Source of the DNA: Varroa destructor
Taxonomy: Eukaryota > Arthropoda > Arachnida > Mesostigmata > Varroidae
DNA: 64,000 nucleotides
Assembly (NCBI RefSeq): GCF_002443255.2
Contig: NW_019211459.1
Coordinates: 20,319,540 to 20,383,539 of the forward strand
Direction: 5' to 3'
Shown here one piece after another: positions 38,301 to 50,427 of the stretch. The notes under the pieces were generated by a model. The model saw only the letters and a program-made list of their open reading frames with translations. It did not search any database and was not told the origin of the DNA. The position numbers and the translations under genes were made by a program. How positions within the stretch are numbered: the first letter of the stretch is position 1; every line of letters starts with the position of its first letter.

Positions 38301-41300
38301 TCGTAGCCATCTTCTTCCTCGTCATACTCAATAGTTCCATCAAAGTCCTCTACGGACACTCCCTCCTCGACTGCCTGCTAATAGGGTTCAACGCACTATG
38401 GTTTGACCAAACACTGGACGAAGGCGTATTTCGTCGGTGTCAGTTTATCTTTAATTTTATTTAGAGTTTTGTGAAACTCTCCACAGTTACTCATAACAGT
38501 GTGTGAATAAGGCAGGTGCATGATAAACAATGTTGCAGATTTGGATACCACCTTAGTGCGAGCTTGCTACAATAAGCTAACACTAACTCAAGCTGAAGTT
38601 AATCATGATTATCTTAAAACAACGTAGAAAATACAATGACGGAGCGACCTACATGACAGGTGCAAATGTGAACTTACCTCTACGTTTTGGCCCAACATCC
38701 AGACCTCTGCCCCTGCTGAACTGTTACTTTCATCGTTTAAACGAACCACGGACACCTAGAAAATGAAAGAATTACTGCTGAACAGATTTTCGAGTTTGGG
38801 TCATCGCAATGATTGGGTGTCGCACTAATTGTGCTCTGAGCATCAGAAACACGCCAGAGCTTTATATAGTCACGTTCTTTTTATACAATGCAATTGCATA
38901 TTTGTAATAATTATCATTAGAAGTAGATGAACTGATTTTAAAAGCGTGGTTCCGCCTTATGATTCAAAGCAGAACTAGCCTGAGCCCCCTTCGAAGGATC
39001 GTACGCTTCATAGGTAGAGCCTATGTCAAATGAATTCTTGACGCTACCACAAGCTGGTAGGAGACACAAACCTCGAGTGTTTTAGGGTCCGAACCTTGCA
39101 TAACGACGATCTCTTGGGAGTTCTCAAGAAGCGAAAGCTGGTCGCTATTTACGATAAGCACCTGTTAGAAACAAAAACTGTCTCATAGTGCGGTACCATT
39201 TGACTGCGCAGGTGGTCATACATGTAAGGATTTGGGGAATCTATGTTTTGTCCTATAACAGGCTAATATAGTCCGATATCTAGTTCGTAGATAAACTCAG
39301 GACTTTCAGATTGTGTGCCTCACTATCCGCAGAAACCTACTTTCTACTGGCTACAAGTAATGTACAACGTCGTAACCACCTTTGTTATTAGACAGAGAAG
39401 AGCAACTGCTATGAAAAGATTCATTTGTTGGCCGCTTACCGGGTGTCCACTTTGAACTGCGGCTGTTATTGCAGACTGGTTGATGGTCGATACACCGCTC
39501 GCTGGGGCAGTTTCTTGAGAAGTTGCTCTTACATCAGTTAGGACAGACGATTGCCCGCTGTTCGGAACGGTATTGCCGAGCTCAACAGTCATTGACCGCT
39601 TGCGTGTAAGGATTATTAAAAGTAGGACGACTCAATAAAATGGCAAATACGAAAATCAACGACAAGTAAATGACCTTTAATAAACAAACTGCGGTCATGT
39701 TTCATGTCATTGGGTATTCTAGAAAAATTTACATAAAAACAAAAATGACTTGTTTTCATTTCTATTTATTGTATCCCACTTGCACGCATATTCATCTAAA
39801 CCAATAAAAAAAAGATCCACCTTTCGTTTGAGGATAGCTGGTATGGTAGGACGCCTGTTTGTATTGCTGCCGACAAGATTGGCCAGGTATTCCTTCTCGT
39901 CTTCGGTGAGAGCTAGAGCAGAACGTGAAAAAGTTCATCATAGTCCACCGGAATAGGAACAGTTTTTTTGGTTTATTTTGGCACAATTGATCGACATCGT
40001 TGAGCATCTGCTAGTTACAGAGGGCGTTTTTGCCTAAGCAAAGGCCACCATAACTGTTTACTTACTAGGTTTAGTTTGTCGGAGATGTGGTTGTTGTTTT
40101 CTAGGCCGTGACGTGTGAACATCTTCCGCACCCAGAAAGGTTAAACGCGGGTCCCCAATTGCCTGCACACAAGATTCGCGCAATCCGTCATTCGTTTCCA
40201 TAGAATAGGAAAATTAATATGAACTTGTGCAATAATCGCACCTTCTACGCGTCGATTCAATAGGCTGATCTTCTCTATTCTTCAATGCGATGCGGCTGAC
40301 TGAGGTTTCAGTGAAAGCTTTCTACTGCTGCTGGTCGAAGAAATGAATCTGAATGCATATAAATTCTATAATGCATTCATTAATGAACGCTTACCGATTC
40401 TATCGATAATTGTGTTTGCAGGAGCTGGGCCAAATGACAGTCTTCCTATTTGTCATACACCAAGAAGAGCGTAAGTGAATGAAGAAATAACGGCTGATGG
40501 TTGTGATTGTTTACGAGGACAGTTGCAACTAGTAAATTTACACTGTTGTTCTCTATTTACCTTGAATACGTCAGAGTCCTCCGTAAGTAATTCACATTTA
40601 CGCATAATGCAAATTTCGCCATCCAAGGATGACAATAAGGACGACGAACAGCCTCCATTCGGATCTGATGATGCCCTAATGCGGTTTGCCCTGTTCTGGC
40701 AAGGAACACATTGTTCGCAATCTGTAAGACGCACCGTCACAATTAGATCATCAGTATCAACCAGCTGATCTGAAATTTATAGATTCGCTTTTTGCTGAAA
40801 TCAAAAAAAATCTGAACAATGAAAGAGCAAACAACAACAACAACAAGAACATTTATTTGTTGTAATTCAACATACTGATCAGGAATTGAATCGGATATGC
40901 TGCTCTGCTCTTCGTGAAACTGTCCATCTATAGTCGACATATATGGTGTTTCGCTCATGTGACACTACGCGAAACGCTTACTGAATCTGTCCCTCGAAGT
41001 CGCCAAAACGGCTTCAATCGCTTTGGTTACGTACCATGCTGCCGTGTACATCCGCCGCATCTGGCGCATCCTCCAAGCGCCAACGCTTCGCGACGTCTTT
41101 CACGTTCTGCCAAATCTGCCTTCGAAGGCCGACCCCGCTTTCTAGGCGGTTCTGTTAGTAGAGCACAAGTGATAATAGGGAGCAGAGCCATACAAATTGC
41201 GATGTAGTATTTATATCTAAAGTGTAAAGCATTTCCGAGCTACTCAATTAAAACGAAATAAAAATTCTTGCTGAAGTTAATCGTTATTAACTGACCTCCA

Positions 41301-41326
41301 TCAAGCCTTCGTTTAGGTGGTGCCAT
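26412..41326 (-). CDS. AT-hook / CXXC / multi-C2H2 zinc-finger protein (complete)
   Basis: Predicted nuclear DNA-binding protein of about 1575 residues. Exons, 5' to 3' on the minus strand: 41326-41296, 41151-41035, 40721-40561, 40162-40066, 39912-39821, 39598-39440, 39161-39072, 38755-38678, 38374-38254, 37927-37575, 37397-37298, 37097-36932, 36429-36223, 36045-35412, 35243-35043, 34744-34485, 33939-33441, 33073-32679, 32377-32208, 31879-31566, 30570-30330, 30134-30004 and 26522-26412. All junctions are GT-AG and in phase, and the lengths sum to 1576 codons. The start ATG has an in-frame TAA nine bases upstream. Domains in order: AT-hook (residues 14-19), CXXC finger (39-92), polar region, C2H2 block (about 520-1190), acidic C-terminus. 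Two C2H2 fingers are completed only across splice junctions, which supports the model. The exact acceptors for 35243 and 34744 are less certain. No orthologue is recognised. Confidence 0.87.
26907..26930. repeat. (AAT)n microsatellite
   Basis: Short run of AAT/ATA units about 24 bp long, in the last intron of the CXXC/C2H2 gene. Confidence 0.9.
28492..28506. repeat. Homopolymer G15
   Basis: Fifteen consecutive G on the plus strand. It lies in the last intron of the minus-strand CXXC/C2H2 gene, so the primary transcript carries C15. Confidence 0.95.
30181..30220. repeat. Intronic near-perfect inverted repeat
   Basis: AACTCAGGTTA (30187-30197) pairs with TAACCTGAGTT (30202-30212) around a 4-nt loop. 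ATACCG and CGGTAT extend the stem beyond a 2-nt bulge. It sits in the intron between exons 30570-30330 and 30134-30004. Confidence 0.85.
32679..36429 (-). CDS. C2H2 zinc-finger array exons
   Basis: Six exons (36429-36223, 36045-35412, 35243-35043, 34744-34485, 33939-33441, 33073-32679) encode about 17 C2H2-type fingers. Cysteine pairs seen in order are CLIC, CQFC, CSTC, CRYC, CVIC, CSMC, CSQC, CFLC, CHLC, CVVSSC, CAMC, CRVC, CQHC, CEIC, CSKC, CPWEGC, CPIC and CAGC. Most are followed by H-x3-5-H; CSMC and CSQC have irregular histidine ends and CAGC ends H-D-C. CQFC...HYMSRH spans the 36223/36045 junction and CPWEGC...HLRLH spans the 33441/33073 junction. Linkers are irregular rather than TGEKP, so this is not a Kruppel/KZNF-style array. 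Some fingers may bind RNA or protein rather than DNA. Confidence 0.93.
36932..40162 (-). CDS. Polar linker exons of the CXXC/C2H2 gene
   Basis: Nine small exons (40162-40066 to 37097-36932) encode about 420 residues between the CXXC finger and the C2H2 block. Visible features are a basic SRPRKQQPHLRQTKP stretch, LTEDEKEYLANLV and AILKRKRSM segments, Ser/Thr/Gln-rich TVPNSGQSSVLTD, an acidic SVEDFDGTIEYDEEEDGYD, and a basic RKKGRSKLLSTPRQRKSR in the 37927-37575 exon followed by FVVAEDGATIVITGAA. Then come proline-rich and acidic segments. No catalytic or membrane domain is apparent. Each exon is bounded by matching GT-AG sites and keeps phase, but the function is unknown. Confidence 0.72.
37261..37287. 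repeat. Inverted repeat next to a 5' splice site
   Basis: TTATGTGCTTT (37261-37271) pairs perfectly with AAAGCACATAA (37277-37287) around a 5-nt loop. It begins about ten bases inside the intron that follows the 37397-37298 exon. Confidence 0.85.
38212..38229. repeat. (AGGT)n run
   Basis: Four to five tandem AGGT units in the intron just 3' (minus strand) of the 38374-38254 exon. Confidence 0.85.
40561..41326 (-). CDS. AT-hook and CXXC-finger exons (first three exons)
   Basis: The first exon begins MAPPKRRLDG. The second gives EPPRKRGRPSKADLAERERR, whose RKRGRP core is an AT-hook. It ends in GGCARCGGCTRQH at a strong GTACGT donor (41034 downwards). Joined in phase to the acceptor at 40722-40723 (CTTACAG), it continues DCEQCVPCQNR and later GEICIMRKC. 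The spliced order is C-x2-C-x2-C-x5-C-x2-C-x2-C then C-x4-C, the full eight-cysteine pattern of CXXC zinc fingers, with a CIMRKC end like the KDM2 and MLL families. In known CXXC domains this fold binds unmethylated CpG DNA. The spacer between the sixth and seventh cysteine is longer than usual and contains an extra Cys, and the KFGG motif is absent. DNA specificity is therefore inference. Confidence 0.82.
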
Positions 41327-44300
41327 GTCCAGTTAGCTGCTTCTGAAATAGTTATAGTTTATGCGATAAATTGAAATATAAAAAGTCACATAAAATTCAT
41401 TCAGCTGTGCCTGTGATGATAATATGCATTGGTAGTTATTATGAATTAAAACGCATCTGGCGTGTGTATAAAGAAAAGATATCGCGTCACAGGCGCAACT
41501 CGTATAATAGTTCTGAAATGGCTTCAGGAAAAGCAACAAATAATGAAACATCGATTGTTGAACATTGCCTGATAGAGAAATTAGTTTCTAAAACAACCCG
41601 CTCGTACGTTTAGGTTTTCGGCCTTCGTTCCGGTCGAAAGCGTCCATTTTAGATAGACGTAGAGTTCCTCTTTGATACCTAATCATAGAGACCCTGTTCG
41701 TCCAATGTGATGAACTGCTGTGTGACGACAGCGTTGCCGAGAAGCACGTTCCTGTTCGTCGTTGTACGTTGCTGACTTGAGCTTTTTTTTTTCTCGGAAA
41801 ACAGTCCCAATAATAATAGCTGTTCTGTACTGAGTTCTGTTAGCCGATTCTTGAGAACTAAGGTAATCAGTGTTAGGCTACGATGTAAGTACGTTCAGAT
41901 TTTACTTGGAAGGGGTCTTATAATACTGGTCTTCGCAGTAATATACTCGACTAACGAAGTCTCTGAATCTTTGCTTTTCGCAACGGGTTCTGTTTTGCTA
42001 AAAAAAAAAAACAATTTTTGCCGATTTTAACGCAGACATTATGGTGTTGGCTTCTTTGAAAGCGGTTTCACGGCGCAACTTGTTATTGCACTTCTGACAT
42101 GTCGTCCCAGAGAGCTCAAACGTTTAAGTGTGTTTCTGTTCAGGGATCGATTTCGATCGTTCGACAGGTCAAATATCCACACCTTTCTATCACGCTGCTG
42201 GTATCTGAAATGACATCAAACTTTGTCTATTGTAAGCTAATCGGTGTGAATGAAATCTGCAAAAACACTACTTTCTATACACGATGCTCTCCCTTGCAAT
42301 CTCTAACGGCCTACAGTGGCAAGCGTATTCCGCACCCATCGACACAAATACTCTGAGCCCGCAACCCGACTTCGCCATGTTGTGGCAGCACCACCACATC
42401 TGCTAACCAACAATCAATGAGTTTACATTTTGTCACACTTCCGCACGAACATGCCAAGTTTACAGCACGCCGTGATGTCAACAGGCTAATTAGTACAACG
42501 AAAATGGCCAACGACACCTATCTGACGGACTAATTGTGTCGCAACACATATCGTCTTGTACTTGCCAGCTCGAAAGGCATGTTGTACTTCACTTGTCGTG
42601 GCGAGGATCTTGAGGGATGACTTCAGATAGATCGAGCGGGCTGTCAAAGGGAAAGACTCGGCAATCCGGTCCTCATCAGTCCAACAAGTTGGATGTGAAG
42701 TAGGCCTGATTTACATTCATCTTGAGTCAAGGCCGTATTCAAGATTTGCTTGGCCTTCCGGTTCATAAAACCGCTTGGCCCCAAAAAACTACTGAGCCAG
42801 TACGTAGCAAACTAATCGATTTAATTTCTAATTGTTCGTTGTGTCACTTGCAAGCCCTGAAAAAGCATTGCTTTACTCCACAATTAGCATTGCTAGAGAA
42901 GTTCACAAAAAAATGGTAAAGCCTACATTGATCTACACACATAGGATTCAGCTGATGACTGGCATCAAATTCTATCCTGCTATTCAAATTCATCCGCCGA
43001 CACCTTCTTCACAAGTCGTGTTAAAGTTATCTGTGAATAACACTCATCTAGAAGTCCTCGGCTAACGCCGCAAGACTATCCATCCTACAAATCAACAAGG
43101 ATTACACAGGTCACAAAAATTTCACAAATTGATGGTGTACATACGGTCGAAAGCAGTGGTCCCAGCGGGGGTCCGTTACCCGTTTCGGGATCAGCTATTG
43201 GTGTTTGCAGATACTCAAGATCACGAACATATCACAACAGAGGGTCAAATTGCGTAGGATAGAGCAATACCAGCGCGTTGAAGCCGTTGTGTCTTAGTTC
43301 TCATACCCAAGGGGACAGATTTCTTGTGGACCCCTACCCCGGTATCTCCGTGAGTTCAAGTTCGGGTTGAGCTCACACCAATGACGGAATAGGTGTGACT
43401 ATCGAAATAAATTATTTCTCAAAAATTCAGATTACCGAGAGGCTTGATTACAAGCTGCCTAGAGGGCACTAACGTTGCGATTGTGCTGCCCTCTAAAGGT
43501 TGGACTTTAGCAATTGGATTTAAAATAGTTATAATCATATTTTTTTTTTAATTTCCTTTTTGATTTAACGAAACTGCTAAATGCAGCATACCTCGTTACA
43601 CAGCGGTTCAAAATTCAATGAGCAAAAACATTCTAATAATTAACTAGTTGTAAATTCAACAAATTCTAAAAATGGTACTCAGAGAATGTTCCATTTGTCG
43701 TCTGCGAATCCGATCCCGGGCATCTAGCGGGAATTTTCCTTTGGGTAAAGTATTGGCAGATCCGTAGTAGAAATTAATAATTTATCCTAATACGAGCCGC
43801 GAGCGATGCATCACACGCGGATGCGAAGCTGAGGATTGGCTGCGTTGCGCACCGGCGATGTTCCTGGCTACCAGTTTTGCTCGTCCTCGATTCAGATATG
43901 GTAGTTCCGAAAAGCAAGGCGCAGATTGTCTCGTGGCGAAATTTAGTTCCATGCGGAGACGCGGATTCAGGTTTGAAATAGTTACTTGTAGTCATAACAA
44001 CAAGGCTGGCATTAGCGAGGCTTGTCATGGAAAGGCCAGTTGATACCCAGCTAAGGAAAACTGTTTCAGACTTTAAATGCTATGTATTACGAATTCATGT
44101 AGATTCAACTATCATGATACTTCAGCTAGTTTATTCTTTTTATCAAGTTTTTTTTTTTTCTGAGCTGGTAGCGGCGTGCTATTGTTGGTGGTTTTGACTT
44201 GCCCGAAGATCGTAACAGTTACCTGTCGTTAATAGCTCATGATCCTTACATGATTTGTGCAAGCAAGAGTTTGTCAGTAGAGTAGTTAGGGCATGAAAGG

Positions 44301-47300
44301 ATAAGCAATTAGAAACAGATCGGGTTTATCAGATTAGATATATCTGAACAAATTTAATTTTCTGTACATGAATTTTGATTGTAGCCATCAACCAGTCAGT
44401 GTTTATCTTCAATCAAGCGTCTATTAAAGTGTCCTGCGTTCACCTGTTGATTAATCCTTTACCATTAAAGTACACTATGTATCTACACATTCATGAACAT
44501 GTCTAGTGTGGGATTTCGATTTCAAACAATAAGGTCGGGAACAGCACCCATTCGTTGAAGTAGACCGGGTGAACATTTAAGGCGGATATACCGCTGCTTA
44601 CGGATTAAGGGTAGGCAGTCGTCGTTAGTGACGCTTGGAAGTTAATTAGGTCCATCGATTTTTGCGAGTATTTACAACTGATTCTTTTTACAGTTGATAT
44701 TTGAGAAATTTCATATCCATGTCGTCTTTTTGATTTTTTTTTATTTTTCTTAGCTTAGTAGATCGAATTCTATGTGCTAGAGTTGGTCGACGAACGATTC
44801 ATAATATTGAATATAAAACGTATTTGCAAGCACACTCTTTTTTAAAATGTCAGATGTGGGTTGCACTTTACAAGCGGCACAAAACTCTCCCGTTCCGGAG
44901 AATGTAGCCGTCAGTGACAATTAAAGAGCTGTGAAGTCCAGAGGTTTTCATGGTTGGGGTGTTAGCTCTTGTCAATCCATATTCATCGACTCGGTATTAC
45001 ATTTCCAGCGAAATGTAATAGAGTTGTAATAGTATAGGAGTTAATTGCTCCAAGAAACTTCGAAGCACACGTTCGAAACTATGGAATATCAGTATTTTTT
45101 TAATTGTTGCAAAATTATTCGTTTGTATGTTTTGAAAATAGTTGTTTACCTATGGCACTGTCTTCAATAATAGTTGACGATGAAGATGCTTGTTTTTATC
45201 GTGCACGTGGCATACTCTTACGGAGCTTGTATTTAAAAAATGTGTGTGTAAGCACTGATACTATCTTATTAAGATCGAGATACCATCAAGAAGAAAAAAG
45301 TAAAACCACGGATCTTTCTACTTCGAAATCTGTAGAGATACCAACAGGCATGTAGCCTAAGTTGAGGGCATACGAGCACAGTTAGAATTAAGGTTTGTTA
45401 CTTAATCACGATCTAAATAGTCAACAATCAATCATTAAATTTGCATTACTGTTCGTCCACACTAACAGTTTCTTCTGACCTCTATCGAAGAAATAAGGTT
45501 GAATATTAACGGAAGCCGCCTTGGCGACAGCGCCGAATTGGCAAATGCTGATGGTTTGAGCCATTGTTACCCTCAAATAAGACCTTTCACCATCGTCCGG
45601 GAACTAACTGTAACACGCTTCAGTTGATACCATTGACCCTTTAAATGAAGTGACCAAATATAACGCACGCAAGGTTTTGATGTGCATCACGTGTTTCCTA
45701 GTGTACGAGCAAGAAGGGTTGGATTTTACTTGCGTGCCACCAACATCTGAATAGATTTTGAAACATCGCTGACTCGCACTCATTCTGAAGTCACGGACTA
45801 GCTTTTGTCGTACGATGCTAGTTTCCCATATTCAACAGTTGTCACCTCTCGGGCGCAAATTGGGTATATGTACTTTTCATATTATGATATAGTGCTTATC
45901 ATGGTATGTAGGGTTTCGACCTCGGATTCGAACTTACCGTACAACGAACAGGCTGTGAGAGTTTCCGGACGATATTGTGGGTGAATAAATCCTGTGTACC
46001 GAACCTACAACGGATGTCTCGTTTTATTGCGTTGTCCTGACCAAAAAAAAATCAATTGAAAAGCGATTTAAATGTTATAATCCCAACCATCAAATGAAAC
46101 GAAATCAGATATGGCCATAAAATAGGCCTCTAGTACTATCGGAGCTCGATCAAGTAGACTTAGATGAACAAAGTGGAATGGTATTAGACTATGCCAGTTG
46201 CACAGCGCAGGGCCAAATATCTTAAACGGGCTTTGTCTAATGAAAACTAAATTACACTGGTAGTATTCGATAAGGACATTGAAAAAAATGTTTCACACTG
46301 CCTACAAACGATATGCTTGTGAAAACGGCATATGGTATTCAGGACAGCGGTGGTGTAACACCCCGACATAGCCGGATAGTGTGGGATGTAAGCCGGCGTG
46401 TCCTTTCGCACCACCTAGCACGCCTATTGCCGGCATTGGATAACTGGCCGGTGGTACTTATGTCAGCTTAACTGATTAGGGTGTTGTCACATGTTTTGCG
46501 TACTTCCGTACGTGACGCGTCAAACTGAGAAGAGGAACGGATGTCACTGAGACCATATAACATGTGACTAGCAAAAACAAATACACAGCACTAAAACGTT
46601 TCGTGTTCCACAGAATGCATACGAGAGAAAATTTCACGCTGTTATCACGTAAACGATGCGAGATGATCGTGTAGCTATTTACGAACGAGTTCGTCTTGAA
46701 TAAAAATCTCCAAAGCACATTAAAAGACCATGGGCTAGCTGTGGTGGAAATTATGCTTTGCCATTGATTTAGAGGCTGGCCCCGAAGGAAGAAACCTTGG
46801 TGCACGTTCGAATGAGACGAAACCCGTTGCCATGAGGCAAACGAGGCTGAGAAGCGGGAACAAGCCTGTGTCCCGGAAGAATGTTCTTTTTACGTTCTTG
46901 GAAAAACGTCCAGCATGCTTCCAGAAGTACCGACGAACAAGCATCCGAACACAGCATTGTGCCAAAGATCAAATATCTATCAAAAATTATGTGGTCTATT
47001 ATTTATGGTAAATGCCCTGGGATTTCGCACAGGGAATATTAAGAGTAGCAGGAATATGATAAGGTTACCCAGAGTAAGATGCTACTTATGATTTTCTGAC
47101 GACGACTAGGTCTTTATGTACGATGAGGCGCCATGTTACAGAATTCGCAGTATCTCTAGACTACCTGCTGCCGATAACGTTCAGCAGTTGCCATGGATCG
47201 CTAATTCAATGAAGCCCAATCCCATCAAGAACGTTTGACGTGTTGTGAAATCACGGGTTGGGTTTCGTGTGTGGCATTCATAACCAAGACAATGAGGAAC

Positions 47301-50098
47301 TGCATCAGAAGCACGTATCAAAGAATAGCGGCAGTTATCACTGGAAAAGGCAGTGTCACAAAATACGTATGCTCGCAACCGTATCACACAGCCTGTCAGC
47401 AGTTTAAAAATATTCGCTGGTTTTTCAATCTAAGGCGGAATTAACATTGGCCTGCAGTTGAGTTGAGCCTATTTGACTTAGCATCAACTCGGTTGAATTG
47501 ATTGAAACGGTTACATTAAATCTCCGACTTGAACACAATCGCATGACTAAATTACCAATATTAAGGAGGCTTTATATTAATAATAACAACTAACGAAAAC
47601 CGTTCTTCAATTGTAACGATTAGCTAAAAATGGAAAAAATGCCTAGAGACTGTGCCGGACCCGCTATGAAGACCGCAGTGATGATTATCCATGTTGGAAA
47701 AGGACGCTTTTTCGAGCTAAAAGGCACCGTTCGAGAGCCTTAATTGGCTGGTCGCAAACGGATGCCGAGAACTTCTTCCTTATTAACGAAGTTTGAAAAC
47801 AGACGCGGGGCGAAGCCTCTACATACCGTTCTAGTGTGCCCCTATCTGTACTACTGAATTCGATGCACGTGTGCTCTTTAAATTTAATTGGCGTAATCCG
47901 GCACAGTCGAATTCAACCTTCTTCTCAATGTAACTCTCTTCTAGAACACATAGTAATTATTCTCTGTCGGGCTAATTATCCAGAGGCTGGTATAATTTAC
48001 AGGTTTGAATGGGGCACAACTAAACGTCATCAACTTTCGAGCTTTTCCTCGCCTTCGTTCCTTGTGTTTGGCAAGCAAGCATCGGGAACGAAACAGCATT
48101 ATAACTCGTCCGTAATGATGGACGCCTGCCCGTTGAAATTTCGAAATCTAGATATCTTAGAACGGTGATCGAACGGCACCTGTGGTTTCATTCGTCAGAC
48201 AAATCATGCATAACACGTGAAGCGGTCGTGTCACAATCATGCAGCTAAATTACTACTGTTTGTTTGTGTTGAGTGCGTAAATTAGTAAAATTTATATTGT
48301 AATTAATAACGTCGAAAGAATTTGTAAATAAGTACGATTTCTCGTATGTTCTATCTATATCGGTTGTCAGGATTTGTTATAAAATACATAATCTATGGAA
48401 AGACATTCAGCGTTCGTTGGCGTTCGTTTTTAAAAAAAAAAATCTTAAATAGTTGTTTTATTAAAGTCATGGTGGCAATGATACAATCTAGAAAATTCAA
48501 TGATTCCTCATGATAGGTTTGAAATTGCGTCCATACGAGGTGTACCACGAACAAACTATCTGTAATTATTATATCATAGTTAGTAGAACGTTTCGAGCAG
48601 ACTGAACAAAAGCGTACTATTACACTAATATTAATATAGAACGTCAATGCGGATTTAGTATTTGAGGAATAAGTAAACAGAGGCAGCGCGCGGCCACTAA
48701 CAGGATTCAAAAGTTAATTTCCTTTTCATGTTGGTTTGTTCCCTTACCGTTATCGTGGTTTTTTTTCCTATTTTATCTGATAAAGACGGTTTCTCTGATC
48801 GGTACGAGAAACTGCAGAAACTGTTGCTTAGATTGAAAAAAATTGGTACCTTAACGTTGGTGAGGGAGGTCAGATTTAGCTATACGTAGCCATGAAAAAG
48901 CCGGAGGCAAAGAGTCGGTACTTTTTTTTTTTTCGAAATAAACATCTGTCAGTAAATAAAAATTGTCATTTGTGAAACATTGGTTAGAACAATTCGTGTT
49001 AAGGCATCGTTAATCGTTTCAAAAATAAAGGTCTACGCAATAATTTTGCTCGTTTTTTTTTTTTTTTTTTTTTTGTCTAATTTGCTTTACTAAGTCCAAT
49101 ACGGTAACCAACAACGCCGACCAAAACGATGAAAAATTTGGGGTGGGGATGAGCAGCAGGAGAGAAACTTGTCAACGAAGACGACACGTTAACGCTGGCA
49201 GATCTACCTTAGCGTGTCTACGTTGAAAAAGGATATCACTTGATTATTTAATTTTTATTTTTATGAAATAAAGATCATATGACACATCAAATTATTGAGT
49301 AGAACATTACGCTTCCTGCCGCTTTCATTTCCGGCATTTTGTTCGCGAAGATCCGTGTCGATGTTGTCACGTTCAAAACTGCTATGTAACCTCTCAGTCT
49401 GTCCTCTTTGAGAGAATAATAGTTTGGCCTAACGATTGTATTCTAAAATTAGATAACCTGAGAAATATGTATGTTAAGCCTACTTAAAGGAAGTTTTAAT
49501 ACTTGTGTCATATTTAATTTTTTCTATTTCTACCTCTCATACCCTACTCCTAACGACTGAAAGCGTTATGATCATTAGCGTTATACGAATCGTCAAAGGA
49601 TGTATTACCCTCGGTTTTTACGTTGAACAGTGTTGTCAAGTTCATTAAGTGCCTCGTGGAGTACCAGAGCTTCAGCAAAATACACTAAAAAAAATCCATG
49701 TAGTAATGATACTATGGCCAGTATCACCAGTCGTATCTTACTAATCGAAAAATTCCTAATGTCGCACCGATCTTCTTTCGTCTGTGTTGTCTTCTATTTT
49801 ATGAGCTTACAATTCAACACATTTACACTCGTCGCAGACCTGTCACCTCTCACCTGAGTAACTTCACATCGCATTTTAGTTACTATATATCGACTGCTAC
49901 GGTGGAAGCAGTTGCCTGCTCAAGTTCATTGTACACTTAACGATTCATCGTTACTTAACTCGCTTTCGTATCTGACCGGTAGGTTAAGGCGAAACGTAGC
50001 CGTGCGATGGCGGCCGCAACTAGCAAAATTGCTTGGTATATGATATAAGTTATATATGCAGGTGCATATACATATTCGTGTTTGTTTCATGTAATTTT
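41327..50098. other. Gene-poor interval between the CXXC/C2H2 gene and glycogen phosphorylase
   Basis: This 8.8-kb interval is flanked by the 5' end of one minus-strand gene and the 3' end of another. Open frames of up to 110 codons occur (for example 47836-48168 plus and 46476-46805 minus), but none shows a domain, exon-like splice frame or protein-like composition. A T22 homopolymer is at 49053-49074. The promoter of the CXXC/C2H2 gene should lie just right of 41326, but no clear TATA element is visible. Confidence 0.55.
49053..49074. repeat. Homopolymer T22
   Basis: Twenty-two consecutive T on the plus strand in intergenic DNA. Confidence 0.9.
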
Positions 50099-50104
50099 TT
50101 TATT
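50099..50104 (-). terminator. Candidate polyadenylation signal of glycogen phosphorylase
   Basis: TTTATT on the plus strand, AATAAA on the minus strand, about 325 bp beyond the stop codon at 50428. Plausible position; no other support. Confidence 0.4.
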
Positions 50105-50427
50105 ACTATATGTAGGCCTATGGTGTGAAAGCGTGTCTTCTTTTATCATTCGATAGACATTTGAAAAGGCGACAACGCTAGAATTAAGCCAAACACCCTA
50201 TCCCCTCCTATCGTTGAGTTAGTATGTCTGTGGCAAATAAATACATCCCAACGTGATACAATTGAAATCAGTTGTCGCCAATTTTTAATGAGTAATAGTA
50301 ACTTGAGTAATCAATAGGCCTGGACTAGACATTCGGTTCCCCATGGCGTGCAGCCATCGTTCCTGCGACTTGATTTCAACAATCGGGAGTAGGAATTTTG
50401 TTACAGATAGTCCTCTATGCGTAGCAT

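Noticed and set aside
40872..40958. MSETPYMSTIDG... as the true first exon of the CXXC/C2H2 gene
   Set aside because: The upstream exons with AT-hook and the 41035-to-40721 junction rebuild the canonical CXXC spacing exactly, which the alternative breaks. Kept only as a possible alternative transcript.
46476..46972. Overlapping minus-strand frames of 109, 76 and 67 codons
   Set aside because: Several frames are open together with no recognisable motif, so base composition rather than coding is the likely cause.
47836..48168. 110-codon plus-strand open frame in intergenic DNA
   Set aside because: No domain, no splice-consistent context and random-looking composition; such lengths are expected by chance in this much sequence.
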